The notes under the pieces are model-generated. The model had not been told where the DNA came from and did no database searches. It saw only the letters and a program-made list of their open reading frames with translations. Of a stretch of DNA of 64,000 nt, positions 52,652 to 61,561 are shown piece by piece. This DNA comes from Streptomyces sp. NBC_01210 (GTDB taxonomy: Bacteria; Actinomycetota; Actinomycetes; Streptomycetales; Streptomycetaceae), in NCBI RefSeq assembly GCF_036010325.1, contig NZ_CP108549.1, positions 8,184,001 through 8,248,000 on the forward strand, written 5' to 3'. Position numbers and translations under genes: made by a program. Each line of letters starts with the position of its first letter. The stretch's first letter is position 1.

Positions 52652-52807
52652 CTAGGGGGCTGTCAGGCCGGGGCCGCGGGGGAGGACCCCGTTTGGGTCG
52701 GGAACGAGCGAGCCAGCACCCCGAATCGGTATGCACACCCGCCGTGGGCATGGGTCGAAGACGAGGCGCGAAAGACTAGGGACAGGGGAGAAGAAAGCAG
52801 ATGTCCG

Positions 52808-52837
52808 CTGGGGGCAGTCCGTACGGACTGCCCCCAG
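52808..52837. terminator. Terminator hairpin of the zinc ABC operon
   Basis: CTGGGGGCAGTCCGT is followed at once by its exact complement ACGGACTGCCCCCAG, giving a 15-bp inverted repeat (effective loop about 4 nt). It lies 35 bp past the stop of the substrate-binding-protein gene. Confidence 0.88.
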
Positions 52838-52871
52838 CCGGGAGACACGGGGCGCCTACCCGTTACCGGGC

Positions 52872-53675
52872 TCAGGACCCGGACATGGCCTTCTTCAGCT
52901 CGGCGGCCGCGTTGCGGTAGACGGGCAACAGATCCAGGTCCTCACCCGGGTAGTTGACGACCTTGACCTGCTTGGCACCGGAGTCGGGCAGTACGGTTCC
53001 GGTCGACATATGGGCGTTGTCCAGGACCAGGGCGGGCTTCTTCTTGGAGAGGTCGGCCAGCTGTGCCGGGGTGACCGGCTCGGGCCCGTAAGTGCCGACG
53101 GTGGTGGCGCCCGCCAGCTTCGCGGACCAGGCGGTGAAGACCTGGGTGACGACGGCCGGGCTCTTCCCGCCGGGCCAGGCAGCCTTCAGGTCCTTGGACA
53201 GCTTGGCGTACTCGGCGTCGAAGGCCGTCTTCCACTTCGCCGCGACGTCCTCGGTGCCGAACAGCTTGCCCAGCCGGGCCACTTCGGCGCCGACCTTGTC
53301 GGCGTCGTTGTCGAGACTGACCTCGACCAGCTCGGCCTTGGAGCCGGCGGCTTCCTTGATCTTCCCGGCGTACGGCTCGAAGGGTGCGTACAACACGAAG
53401 TCGGCCTTGGCGACTGCCGCGAGGTCGGACGGCTTCGGGTCGTAGTCCGGTGCGTGGTGCACGGACTGGGGCACGATGACCTTGACGTCCTCGGCGCCCG
53501 CGGCCTTCGCGAAGGCGCCCTCCCAGGTCGTGGTGACGACCACGACCGGTTTTCCCTCCTTGCCTTCGGTGCCGCTCCTGGACGACGAGTCGCTGTCGCT
53601 TCCGCAGCCCGTGACCAGGACCAGGGCTGCGCTCAGTGCGAGGAGGGAAGTGATACGGACGCGGGTGCGCGCCAT
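52872..53675 (-). CDS. Zinc/manganese-type ABC transporter substrate-binding lipoprotein
   Basis: A 267-residue lipoprotein of the cluster A-I (ZnuA/TroA) family that captures a divalent metal outside the cell. The signal peptide ends in the lipobox VTGC (Cys24). The metal site is suggested by QSVHHAPDYDPKPSD (His73/His74) and by later LVLDNAHMSTG. The hinge helix and two lobes fit the length. ATG 53675 is preferred because CGGAGAATCAGCTC precedes it; it lies inside the 3' end of the permease gene (43-nt overlap). Confidence 0.87.
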   Translation of the reverse strand: MARTRVRITSLLALSAALVLVTGCGSDSDSSSRSGTEGKEGKPVVVVTTTWEGAFAKAAGAEDVKVIVPQSVHHAPDYDPKPSDLAAVAKADFVLYAPFEPYAGKIKEAAGSKAELVEVSLDNDADKVGAEVARLGKLFGTEDVAAKWKTAFDAEYAKLSKDLKAAWPGGKSPAVVTQVFTAWSAKLAGATTVGTYGPEPVTPAQLADLSKKKPALVLDNAHMSTGTVLPDSGAKQVKVVNYPGEDLDLLPVYRNAAAELKKAMSGS

Positions 53676-54499
53676 GAGCTGATTCTCCGTTCGGGTATGA
53701 GATGGACGGCGAGGACGACTGCCCCCGCGGTCAGGACGAGGACCGGCCCGGGTGGCCAGTCCAGCCGGAGAGCGATGAGGAACCCGGTCAGATTCACGGT
53801 GATGCCGATACCGACCGCCCACACGGTGATCGATTTCAGCGAGGTGCCCAGATGGCGCGCGGCGAGCGCGGGCAGCAGGGTCAGGGCGTCGACCAGTAGC
53901 GCGCCGGTGAGTTTGATCGCTCCGGCCACCGCGACCGCGACCAGTACCAGCAGCACCAGGGTCAGTCCGCGTACCGGGACGCCCGAGCACTGCGCGAGTT
54001 CACGGTCGTACAGCAGCAGCGCCACATCGCGGCGTCGCCACCAGAACAGCCCGGGTACGACGACGGCGAGCACCGCCAGCACCACCAGGTCCGCGGTGCC
54101 GACGGACAGGATCGACCCCCACAGCAACGCGAACGCGCCCGAGGCGTTGACTCCCGAGACCGCGAGGACCAGCAGCGCGGCCGCGATCGCGAGACTCATC
54201 AGCAGGCCCATCGCGCCGGACAGGCCGTCCGGGGTGCGGGCGAGCGGAGCGACCCCCGCACCGGCCAGGGCGCAGGCCACCAGCGCGCACAGCATCGGGT
54301 CGAGTCCGGTCAGGATGCCGACCGCGATGCCCAGCAGAGCGACGTGCATCATCGCGAACCGGACCGGCATGATGTCGAGCCCGACGATGACCACCCCGAT
54401 CACCGGTAGTCCGATCGCGGCCAACAGCAGGGCGAACCCGGCCCGCTGCACGGGCAGAAGTTGCAGGAGTTCACCGAGGTCGGCGGTGGCGAGGGTCAC
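53633..54499 (-). CDS. Metal ABC transporter permease
   Basis: A 288-residue membrane permease of the ABC-3 (ZnuB/TroB) family. About eight hydrophobic helices are visible, with MPVRFAMMHVALLGIAVGIL and a late INV-type segment GAIKLTGALLVDALTLLPAL typical of the family. Starts at ATG 54499, overlapping the ATPase stop as ATGA, and ends within the binding-protein gene. Confidence 0.88.
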   Translation of the reverse strand: MTLATADLGELLQLLPVQRAGFALLLAAIGLPVIGVVIVGLDIMPVRFAMMHVALLGIAVGILTGLDPMLCALVACALAGAGVAPLARTPDGLSGAMGLLMSLAIAAALLVLAVSGVNASGAFALLWGSILSVGTADLVVLAVLAVVVPGLFWWRRRDVALLLYDRELAQCSGVPVRGLTLVLLVLVAVAVAGAIKLTGALLVDALTLLPALAARHLGTSLKSITVWAVGIGITVNLTGFLIALRLDWPPGPVLVLTAGAVVLAVHLIPERRISSWRAPASVSLPSSH

Positions 54500-55131
54500 C
54501 GGACCTCCCGCAGCCGGCCCGCGGCCATCTCCAGTACCCGGTCGCAGCGGTCCGCGAGAGACCGGTCGTGTGTCACCACGACCAGCGTCACCGGCAGGGA
54601 GGTGAGGACGTCCGCCGCCTCCGACTGGCCGCTGAAGTCGAGGGCAGCGGTGGGTTCGTCGGCCAGGAGCACCTCGGCTCCGGCGGCGACGCAGCCGATC
54701 GCCCGGGCGAGGTACATCCGCTGCAACTGCCCGCCGGAGAGGGTGTGCAGGGGCCGCTCGGTCAGCGACCCCACACCGAGCCGGGCAGCGGCTTCGGTGG
54801 CCTCCTCCGGCGCGGTGCTGCTGGCCAGCAACTCGTCACCCAGCAGAGGGAATCGGCCGGCCGCCGGCTTCTGCGGAATCCAGGCGCACGCACGCCGCCG
54901 CCAGGCCCATTCCGCCGGCGAACGGGTGTCCCGGCCGCCGACCAGGATCGATCCGGTCACCTGCCTGTGCAGGCCGAGGACGGCACGCAGCAGCGTGGTC
55001 TTGCCCGAGCCGTTGGTCCCGGTCAGCGCCACGCGTTCACCGGCGGCGATCTCCAGATCCACGTCGGCGACTGCCTCGACCCGGCCATGGCGGCAGGCGA
55101 CCTCCCGCATGCGTACATTCAGCCCGCCCAT
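54496..55131 (-). CDS. Metal ABC transporter ATPase
   Basis: A 211-residue nucleotide-binding subunit. Walker A is LTGTNGSGKTTLL, signature LSGGQLQRMYLARA, Walker B EVLLADEPTAALD and the switch His VVVTHD. The ATG at 55131 has GAGGGG upstream; longer in-frame starts to 55431 run through the intergenic region. First gene of the ATPase-permease-binding-protein operon for zinc or manganese uptake. Confidence 0.92.
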   Translation of the reverse strand: MGGLNVRMREVACRHGRVEAVADVDLEIAAGERVALTGTNGSGKTTLLRAVLGLHRQVTGSILVGGRDTRSPAEWAWRRRACAWIPQKPAAGRFPLLGDELLASSTAPEEATEAAARLGVGSLTERPLHTLSGGQLQRMYLARAIGCVAAGAEVLLADEPTAALDFSGQSEAADVLTSLPVTLVVVTHDRSLADRCDRVLEMAAGRLREVR

Positions 55132-55493
55132 CACACGCCCCTCATTCGTCCGTAACTGCAGGGGTACGACGGGTGTCCGCCCTCCCACGCGGCAGTAGTC
55201 GGATGACGGCCGTGTCAGGTTCCGGCGAACCGGCAACTGTTTCCGTACGCGTTTCACTTCGCCCGTAGGCCCGGCCGCCCCGGAGCGGCGACCTCTCTCA
55301 TGTAGTCGTGCCGAGGCCTCGTCCGGTTTCCGCCTTCCCTCCGCAATCGGAAGCACTGGAAGCAAAAACCTCATGTGCCGTGCCTCGGGGGCGTGCCCCA
55401 CCGAGGCTTGCGTCCTGCGTCGATCGGGCATTCCCTCGGCGTCGGGCCGCAGGAGGCCGTTCTGCGGGCGGACGCGTACGAAAGGCGATTGCG
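55132..55493. promoter_or_regulatory. Divergent region between metal ABC operon and Cys-rich gene
   Basis: 362 bp with promoters for both directions. A hairpin GCCTCGGGGGC-GTG-CCCCACCGAGGC (outer arms 55382-55388 and 55401-55407) lies in the leader of the Cys-rich gene. I looked for a Zur box of the Streptomyces type (TGAAAATGATTTTCA) and saw none. Confidence 0.4.
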
Positions 55494-55709
55494 ATGACCG
55501 ATATCAGTTCTCTGGAGCCCGTGGCGACATTCTGCGGTAACTGCAACTGCGGTTGCCCCCAGTTGTTCGTCGACGAGGCCGCTCCTGCCGAGCGGAGGAT
55601 CGTGATCACCGATGACTTCGGTCAGCAGGTGCAGATGAGTGCCGACCAGTTCGGTTCCATCGTCGAGGAGGCCAAGGCGGGCAAGCTGGACTCCATCGCG
55701 ATCGTGTGA
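55494..55709 (+). CDS. Small Cys-rich protein (71 aa), possible metal binder
   Basis: A 71-residue protein whose N-terminal third carries four close Cys residues in CGNCNCGCPQLF, followed by an ordered acidic region RRIVITDDFGQQVQMSADQF and a helical end. I do not recognise the family. The Cys cluster fits zinc, copper or iron-sulfur binding, or a peptide-precursor core. The ATG at 55494 has AAAGGCGATTGCG before it. It is divergent from a zinc/manganese-type ABC operon and followed by copper genes on the other strand, which favours a metal role (inference). Confidence 0.7.
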   Translation: MTDISSLEPVATFCGNCNCGCPQLFVDEAAPAERRIVITDDFGQQVQMSADQFGSIVEEAKAGKLDSIAIV

Positions 55710-55736
55710 ACCGCTGTGCCCGGTCCGGGGGCCGGC

Positions 55737-56264
55737 TCAGCTGCCGGGCCGGACCACGACCACGACGGTGTCGACCGGTCCGCCGTGGCGGAAGTGCAGA
55801 ACGAACGGGACTGTATCGCCCACTTGCCAGGGGGCCTTCGTCCTCACCATCACGTCCAGGCCGCTCGGTGACATGACGACGGTGTCGCCCGCCGGGATTT
55901 CCGCAGAGTCGACCATGCGCATGAAACCGGCTCCGCTGTCGGCACTTTCGTGCCGGCTCAGCATGGCACTCTCGACGGCGGGCGACGTCACCGAGACCAG
56001 TTGGTCAGCGGCCCCACCGCTGTTGGCGATCCGGAAGAACGCCGCGGTGTCCTCGTTGTCGCCGTAGGGCAGGAAGACACGCCCGTCGCTGACCTTGATC
56101 CGTGGCGGGCTGCCGGCGGCCCCGGCCTTGGCCCAGGTCGTCAGCCCGCCGAGGGCCACCGCGCAGGCGGCCACCGGGGCGAGCGCGGCGTAGAGTCCGT
56201 CGCGCAGACGCCGACGACTCGGCCTCCAGCCCTCAGCCGCGGGTGCCCGGTCGGGATCCGTCAT
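55737..56264 (-). CDS. PCuAC-type periplasmic copper chaperone
   Basis: A 175-residue membrane-anchored protein with one N-terminal helix (AALAPVAACAVALGGL) and an extracellular PCuAC domain. The copper ligands fit SRHESADSGAGFMRMVDS and ending TVVMSPSGLDVMV, a His/Met pattern like H-M-x(n)-M of the family. PCuAC delivers Cu(I) to oxidases. Overlaps the copper ATPase stop as ATGA and closes the copper operon. Confidence 0.87.
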   Translation of the reverse strand: MTDPDRAPAAEGWRPSRRRLRDGLYAALAPVAACAVALGGLTTWAKAGAAGSPPRIKVSDGRVFLPYGDNEDTAAFFRIANSGGAADQLVSVTSPAVESAMLSRHESADSGAGFMRMVDSAEIPAGDTVVMSPSGLDVMVRTKAPWQVGDTVPFVLHFRHGGPVDTVVVVVRPGS

Positions 56265-58555
56265 CGCTGAACACCTCCTCGGGGGCGACGTGTTCCGGAC
56301 CGTGTGGGACGAGGCGGCGAAGGCTGCCAGGCCCGCAGACGCAGGCTGTTGCCCACCACCAGGAGCGAGCTGGCGGACATCGCGGCGGCGGCGACCATCG
56401 GGTTGAGCCAGCCAACCGCGGCCAGCGGCACGGTGACCACGTTGTACCCGAACGCCCAGACGAGATTGACGCGAATCGTCCCCAGGGTGCGCCGGGCGAG
56501 CCGGACCGCGTCGGCGACCGCCTCGATGTCGCCGCGCACCAGGGTCACATCGGCGGCTCCGATGGCCACGTCGGTGCCGGTGCCCATAGCGATCCCGAGA
56601 TCGGCGCCGGCCAGCGCGGCGGCATCGTTCACGCCATCACCGATGACGGCGACCTGACGGTCCTCCTTCTTCAACTGCCGTATCAGGTCTGCCTTGCCCT
56701 CGGGGGTACAGCGGGCGTGCACCTGTGTGATGCCGAGTTCAGCGGCGACAGCACTGGCGGCGGCTTCTCGGTCGCCCGTGGCCAGGACCGGTTCCACTCC
56801 CAGCCGCTTCAGGCGGTCCACGGCCCGGTAGCTCCCGGGCCGCACGACGTCGCCCAGGGCGATGAGGGCCTCGTCGACGCCGTCCACCCGCAGCAGGACC
56901 GGGGTGAGCGCGGAAGTCTCCGCATCGGCCAACGCCTGTGCCAGTGACTCGGGAAGGTCGTCGCCGGGGGCACACACCTCGACACGGAGGCCGTCGACGA
57001 GACCGGTGACCCCGGCCCCCGGCGTAGCCCGGAAGCCGGTCACTTCGGGCAAGGGACGTTCGGGCAGTGCCCGCTGTGCGTACGCGGTGAGGGCGCGACC
57101 CAGCGGGTGTTCAGAACCCTGCTCCGCCGCGCCGGCGAGCCTGAGCGCAGCCTCCCGGCCGATTCCACCGGTGACCGGCGTGACCTGAGCGACGGTCATG
57201 TGCCCGGTTGTGAGGGTGCCGGTCTTGTCCAGGACGACGGTGTCGATGTGGCGCAGTGCCTCCAGTGCCTGAGGTCCGCTGACCAGGACGCCGAGCTGGG
57301 CGCCGCGGCCGGCGGCGGCCAACAGGGCGGTAGGGGTCGCCAGGCCCAGCGCGCAGGGGCAGGCAACGACCAGGATCGCCACGCACGCGGTGACGGCTGC
57401 CTGCGGGTCTGCTCCGGCACCGAGCCAGAAGCCGAGGACAGTGACAGCCAACGCCAGAACGACCGGGACGAAGACGCCTGCCACCCTGTCCGCCAGACGC
57501 TGGGCACGAGCCTTCCCCGCCTGAACCTCGGTCACCATCCGTGTGATCAGAGCGAGTTGGGTGTCCGCGCCGACCGCCGTGGCCCGCACGAAGAGCAGAC
57601 CTCCGGCGTTGACTGCGCCCCCGACCACTGGCTGGTCAGGACCGACTTCGACGGGCTCGCTCTCCCCGGTGACCAGGGAGAGATCCAGAGCGGAACTCCC
57701 GGATACCACCACACCGTCGGTGGCTACCCGTTCCCCCGGACGGACGGTGAACTCCTGGCCCACCCTCAGCCGTTCGATCGGGATCCGCCGCTCCTGTCCG
57801 TCCTCCCGAACAGTCACGTCCTTGGCGGCCAGCCCGGCCAATGAACGCAATGCCTCACCGGTCCCGTGCCGGGCGCGCGCTTCCAAGAAGCGGCCGGTCA
57901 GGACGAACAACGGCACACCGACCGCTGCCTCCAGGTAGACATGTGCGGCATCTCCGCCTACCGAGGGAAGCAGGGTGAACGGCATGCGCATGCCCGGATC
58001 GCCCGCGCCGCCGAGGAAGAGCGCATAGACGGACCAGGAGAACGATGCGACGACACCGAGCGAGACCAGGGTGTCCATGGTGGCCGCCGAGTGCCGCAGA
58101 CCCCGCATCGCGCGCACGTGGAACGGCCAGGCGCTCCAGACGACCACCGGGCCGGCCAGCATGAGACACAGCCACTGCCAGTTGCGGAACTGCAGGGAGG
58201 GCACCATGGACAGCACGAGGACCGGCACGCAGAGCAGCGCCGTGATCAGCAGCCGCTCGCGTTCCCCGCGCGGCTCGCCCTCCTCCGGCTCCGGCTGCCG
58301 GGTGTCTTCCTGCGGCTCGGGCGGCAGGGGCAGTTCGGCGGTGCAGCCCGCGCGTTCGACAGCAGCGACGAGGTCTTCCGCGGTGATGTCCGAGGGGTGG
58401 CTCACCCTGGCCTGCCCCGTGGCGAGGTTGACCGTGGCAGTCACCCCTTCGAGCTTGGCCAGTCGTTTCTCCACTCGGTTCACGCAGGCCGCGCAGGTCA
58501 TGCCGCCGACGATCAGATCAGTGGTCACCAGCGCGCTCGCCGGTTCCACCGTCAT
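56261..58555 (-). CDS. copA: Copper-translocating P1B-type ATPase
   Basis: A 764-residue Cu(I) exporter. An N-terminal HMA domain has the copper motif GGMTCAACVNRVE (Cys21, Cys24), then eight membrane helices including the CPC motif (VACPCALGLATP), the phosphorylation site LDKTGTLTTGH, and the hinge VIGDGVNDAAALAGADLGIA. These features and the HMA place it in P1B-1. It starts at ATG 58555, overlapping the upstream small gene as ATGA. Together with the chaperone it handles copper efflux or delivery to extracellular cuproenzymes. Confidence 0.95.
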   Translation of the reverse strand: MTVEPASALVTTDLIVGGMTCAACVNRVEKRLAKLEGVTATVNLATGQARVSHPSDITAEDLVAAVERAGCTAELPLPPEPQEDTRQPEPEEGEPRGERERLLITALLCVPVLVLSMVPSLQFRNWQWLCLMLAGPVVVWSAWPFHVRAMRGLRHSAATMDTLVSLGVVASFSWSVYALFLGGAGDPGMRMPFTLLPSVGGDAAHVYLEAAVGVPLFVLTGRFLEARARHGTGEALRSLAGLAAKDVTVREDGQERRIPIERLRVGQEFTVRPGERVATDGVVVSGSSALDLSLVTGESEPVEVGPDQPVVGGAVNAGGLLFVRATAVGADTQLALITRMVTEVQAGKARAQRLADRVAGVFVPVVLALAVTVLGFWLGAGADPQAAVTACVAILVVACPCALGLATPTALLAAAGRGAQLGVLVSGPQALEALRHIDTVVLDKTGTLTTGHMTVAQVTPVTGGIGREAALRLAGAAEQGSEHPLGRALTAYAQRALPERPLPEVTGFRATPGAGVTGLVDGLRVEVCAPGDDLPESLAQALADAETSALTPVLLRVDGVDEALIALGDVVRPGSYRAVDRLKRLGVEPVLATGDREAAASAVAAELGITQVHARCTPEGKADLIRQLKKEDRQVAVIGDGVNDAAALAGADLGIAMGTGTDVAIGAADVTLVRGDIEAVADAVRLARRTLGTIRVNLVWAFGYNVVTVPLAAVGWLNPMVAAAAMSASSLLVVGNSLRLRAWQPSPPRPTRSGTRRPRGGVQR

Positions 58556-58794
58556 CGTTCACCGCCCGAGTGCATGTCACCCATGCCACCGTCCCCGTGC
58601 GGTTCGGAGCCACCGTCGGAACCGGTGCCGGTGGAGTGCATGCCGGGTGCGACCGGACCGACGGCTGAACCGACCCCGTACGAGAGCGCGAACATCACCA
58701 CAAGCAGCACCAGGAACCCGGTCGGCGCGGGTGGCGGCGCCCACCGGCGCAAGGCGGCGTACGTACGGGCAAGGGAGTGTTGCTGGTCTGCCAT
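58552..58794 (-). CDS. Small His/Met-rich membrane protein of the copper operon
   Basis: An 80-residue protein with one hydrophobic helix (TGFLVLLVVMFALSYGVG) and a C-terminal extracellular tail rich in His, Met and Gly (MHSTGTGSDGGSEPHGDGGM). It overlaps the copper ATPase start as ATGA and is first in the operon. The tail could bind copper and pass it to or from the ATPase. Function inferred from composition and position. Confidence 0.78.
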   Translation of the reverse strand: MADQQHSLARTYAALRRWAPPPAPTGFLVLLVVMFALSYGVGSAVGPVAPGMHSTGTGSDGGSEPHGDGGMGDMHSGGER

Positions 58795-58980
58795 CGCCGC
58801 TCCAGAGACGGGCCCGCGCCGGTGTCACAGGGCGGGGCGGAGGGAAACCGAGCCCGGGCGGGGGCAGTCCGCTCGGCCCATGGGTGTCATGCTGGCATGG
58901 CGACGAGCGTCGGATTCCCGGTAGCACGGCCCGCTCGCACGTGACGTTTCTCCCGGCTCGCCGGGGGAACCCGTGGAGCT

Positions 58981-59002
58981 GTTCACACGACCACATGTGA
59001 AC
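58981..59002. promoter_or_regulatory. GTTCACA-N8-TGTGAAC inverted repeat
   Basis: Perfect 7-bp arms with an 8-nt spacer lie within the 501-bp stretch between the copper operon and the next membrane-protein gene. Another GTTCAC half follows at about 59034. A regulatory site is likely, but no regulator is encoded next to it. The remaining sequence in this gap has no coding character that I can support. Confidence 0.45.
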
Positions 59003-59072
59003 GTGTACGAGCTGCCGACCGACCGTTCACTGTCGTACCGGGATGTCTGGCGCGGGCACCGTGATCAAGGTT

Positions 59073-59128
59073 TCGGCGACACAGAGCATCGGCGACACAG
59101 AGCAACACAGAGCAACACAGAGCAACAG
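59073..59128. repeat. Nested tandem repeat
   Basis: Two perfect 16-bp copies of TCGGCGACACAGAGCA (59073-59088, 59089-59104) are followed by two further copies of the embedded 10-mer ACACAGAGCA (59105-59124) and a partial unit. It is a simple microsatellite-like expansion, 170 bp upstream of a membrane-protein gene. Confidence 0.85.
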
Positions 59129-59295
59129 TGAAGCGACCCGTGCCACCCAGCCGCTCCGGTCACTGCCGCTGTCCGCACCTCGAGTGGTTGCCGCTGTGCG
59201 GACAGTCACATTGACGAAGTTCGCCACTTAGGCCAGCCTTACCTTCGCTCGCTCCGGTGTGGTGTGGGCGCCCCGCGTTACACCTCTGGAGCACC

Positions 59296-59874
59296 ATGTC
59301 CACCGCCGATGCACCCTCGATTCAACGAAGCTCCGGACAGGAAGCAGACACACTTCAGCTTCCCCCGTGGTGCGGGCCCGCGTTGGCATCCTCGGCGGTG
59401 TGCGTCGGATGGGCGGCCAGCACATGGACAGCCGTCCACGTGCGTGCCGATGCCACGCTCCACACTGCGGCGCTCTTCGCCCACCTTGCCTGCCTGGTCC
59501 TTGGATTTGGCGCGGTTCTCGCCATCGACTATTACGGCGCTCTGTGGCTCATGGGCCGCAAGACTCTGCGCGAGGTGCTCGACTTCACCGCCCCTCTGCA
59601 CACCCTTGTCTGGGCCGGCCTCTTCGGTCTGCTCCTCAGCGGAGCCTTCCTCCACCCCGACATCACCTCACCGCTCACTTGCGTCAAACTCGGCCTCGTC
59701 CTGATTCTGTCCCTCAACGGTGTCCAGGCCGGTGCCCTTCACCGGCGCCTGAGGACCCTCGGCGGCCGGCCCGACGGCCGCTCGCTTCTGGTCCGCGGCG
59801 CCGCAACCGCGTTCGCGTCACAGGCCACCTGGTGGGGCGCGGTCGTCATCGGCTTTCTCAACAGTCAGCGGTGA
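59296..59874 (+). CDS. Hypothetical membrane protein, 192 aa
   Basis: I do not recognise the family with confidence. Four or five hydrophobic segments are visible, including LFAHLACLVLGFGAVLAIDY and LDFTAPLHTLVWAGLFGLLL, interspersed with short loops, and a helix SLNGVQAGALHRRL. It recalls CopD- or DUF2214-like membrane proteins in size only. ATG 59296 has GGAG 5 nt upstream. Its 3' end overlaps an M56 protease fragment on the other strand. Confidence 0.7.
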   Translation: MSTADAPSIQRSSGQEADTLQLPPWCGPALASSAVCVGWAASTWTAVHVRADATLHTAALFAHLACLVLGFGAVLAIDYYGALWLMGRKTLREVLDFTAPLHTLVWAGLFGLLLSGAFLHPDITSPLTCVKLGLVLILSLNGVQAGALHRRLRTLGGRPDGRSLLVRGAATAFASQATWWGAVVIGFLNSQR

Positions 59875-60142
59875 CTGGGTTGCGGTCGCCGATGGCCTGG
59901 GCGGCGGTTTCGTCGGCGCTGCGCTCCAGCGCGTAGCTGAGGGGTTCGCGCAGGGCACGCAGGCCGGGATGGCACAGGCCGGCCATTTCCACCATGGTGA
60001 GGAAGACGTGGTGACGGCCGGTCAGGTGGGCGCGTTCGTGTGCGAAGAGAGCCTCCCGTTCGGCGGCGGAGAGGGCCCGCAGCATGCCGGAGGTCACCAC
60101 GACCTTGCCGATCACCGCGCTCAACCCTGAGGCTGAGCCCAC
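59858..60142 (-). pseudogene. M56-family metalloprotease fragment
   Basis: A minus-strand frame of 94 codons with the core of an M56 (BlaR1/MecR1-like) peptidase: GKVVVTSGMLRALSAAEREA, the zinc motif HERAHLTGRHH and ERSADETAAQAIGD. Usual family members have about 300 residues with several membrane helices, which are missing upstream and downstream. A stop codon lies just before the GTG at 60142. The 174 bp up to the P450 gene hold no supportable gene. It is a truncated relic. Confidence 0.78.
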
Positions 60143-60316
60143 TCATCTGTGGCAGCGCATTCTGCGCGGCGCCGTCGTGGCGGCCGCATGTCAGAGAGTC
60201 GTCAAGGTCCCCGGGTCCGGTGGCCGGACGGGGCTCCGGGGCGGACTCTGGCCTTGTGAGCGCAGAGAACGTGATCGGCGCCGGCATGAGGATGCCGACA
60301 TCCCCCCCACTGTCGG

Positions 60317-61561
60317 TCACAACACAGCTGGTTCCAGCACGACGGGCAGCTCCGCGAGGCCGCGGAAGGCCGGGAACGGAACCACCATCCAGGGCGCCTC
60401 ACGCGCGGGGTCGGCCAGAGCCACCCGCGGGAAACGGCTGAACAGACCGGTGAGAGCGAGTTGCATCTCCAGTCTGGCCAGAGGTGCTCCCAGGCAGTAG
60501 TGAATGCCGTGCCCGAACCCCAGATGGGCACTTTGCGCGTTCTCCGATCGCGTCACATCGAACTGGTCCGGGGAGTCGAACTTCAGCGGGTCGCGGTTGG
60601 CCGAACTGAGCGCGATCTGAACCAGGGCGCCCTTCGGGATCCGCGTTCCGGCGATCTCCACATCCTCGGTCGCGAAACGGAACGTCGCGCTCTCCACCGA
60701 GCCGTCGTAGCGCACCAGCTCCTCGACCGCCTGGCCGACCAGCTCAGGGTTCTCCTGCACGGCGCGGAGCTGTGCGGGATGGGTGAGGAGATGGTAGACG
60801 GCGTTGCCGATGAGGTAGGCGGTCGTCTTGTGACCAGCGAACATCAGCAGAAACGCTGTCGAGATCAGCTCCTGCTCGGTGAGCCCGCCGTCTGTGTCCC
60901 GGGCTGCGGTGAGCGCGCTGAGCAGGTCGTCGCCCGGGCGGCTGCGCTTACGTGCGAGGAGATCCGCGAAGTACGCGTGCAGGCTCTCCTCCGCCTTCTG
61001 CTGGGCCTGCTTGGATTCCTTGCTGAACCCGGTGTGCGCCACCGTGGTGGACCATGTCTGCACCTGCGACCGCTCGTCCGGCGGCACGCCGAGCAGTTCG
61101 CAGATCACGGTGATCGGCAGCGGGAAGGCGAACGCGGGCAGCAGGTCGACCGGTTCCCGGGTCGAGCATCCGTCCAGCAGCGTCTCGACGATGTCCTGGA
61201 TCTGTGGCCGCAGCGACTCCACACGGCGCGGGGTGAACTCGGAGTTGACCAGCTTGCGCAGCCGGGTGTGCTTGGGCGGGTCGGCGTTGAGCATGTGATC
61301 GTCCAGTGCCACGGACGAGTCACCGAAGATCCTTCGGTAGGCGTCCATGGCCCCGTACATGTCCTTGCTCAGCCGCGGATCCGCCAGGGCGGCCCGCGCG
61401 TCCTGGTACCGCGTGATCAGGTATGTGTCGATGCCGTGCGGCGGCCGCATGGGGCAGACGGGCGCCGTTTCCCTGAGGTTCGCGTAGACGGGGTGTGGGT
61501 TCCGTCGGAACTCGGGGGTGCACCGCTCGGCTGCGGTGGCTGGGTCATCCACTGTGGTCAC
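60317..61561 (-). CDS. Cytochrome P450
   Basis: A 414-residue soluble bacterial P450. The I-helix motif is MFAGHKTTAYLIG, the K-helix ExxR lies in EELVRYDG, and the haem-binding loop is LGFGHGIHYCLGAPLARLE with Cys356. The length and lack of a membrane anchor are typical of actinobacterial class I P450s that need ferredoxin and reductase from elsewhere. It starts with ATG 61561, overlapping the amidohydrolase stop. It probably hydroxylates a small molecule of this operon. Confidence 0.95.
   Translation of the reverse strand: MTTVDDPATAAERCTPEFRRNPHPVYANLRETAPVCPMRPPHGIDTYLITRYQDARAALADPRLSKDMYGAMDAYRRIFGDSSVALDDHMLNADPPKHTRLRKLVNSEFTPRRVESLRPQIQDIVETLLDGCSTREPVDLLPAFAFPLPITVICELLGVPPDERSQVQTWSTTVAHTGFSKESKQAQQKAEESLHAYFADLLARKRSRPGDDLLSALTAARDTDGGLTEQELISTAFLLMFAGHKTTAYLIGNAVYHLLTHPAQLRAVQENPELVGQAVEELVRYDGSVESATFRFATEDVEIAGTRIPKGALVQIALSSANRDPLKFDSPDQFDVTRSENAQSAHLGFGHGIHYCLGAPLARLEMQLALTGLFSRFPRVALADPAREAPWMVVPFPAFRGLAELPVVLEPAVL

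Noticed and set aside
55132..55493. Zur box before the metal ABC operon
   Set aside because: No match to the AT-rich Streptomyces Zur palindrome was found, so regulation by Zur cannot be claimed.
59027..59231. Small ORFs on both strands over the tandem repeat
   Set aside because: Their sequence is produced by the repeat, they lack ribosome-binding sites and have no conserved motif.
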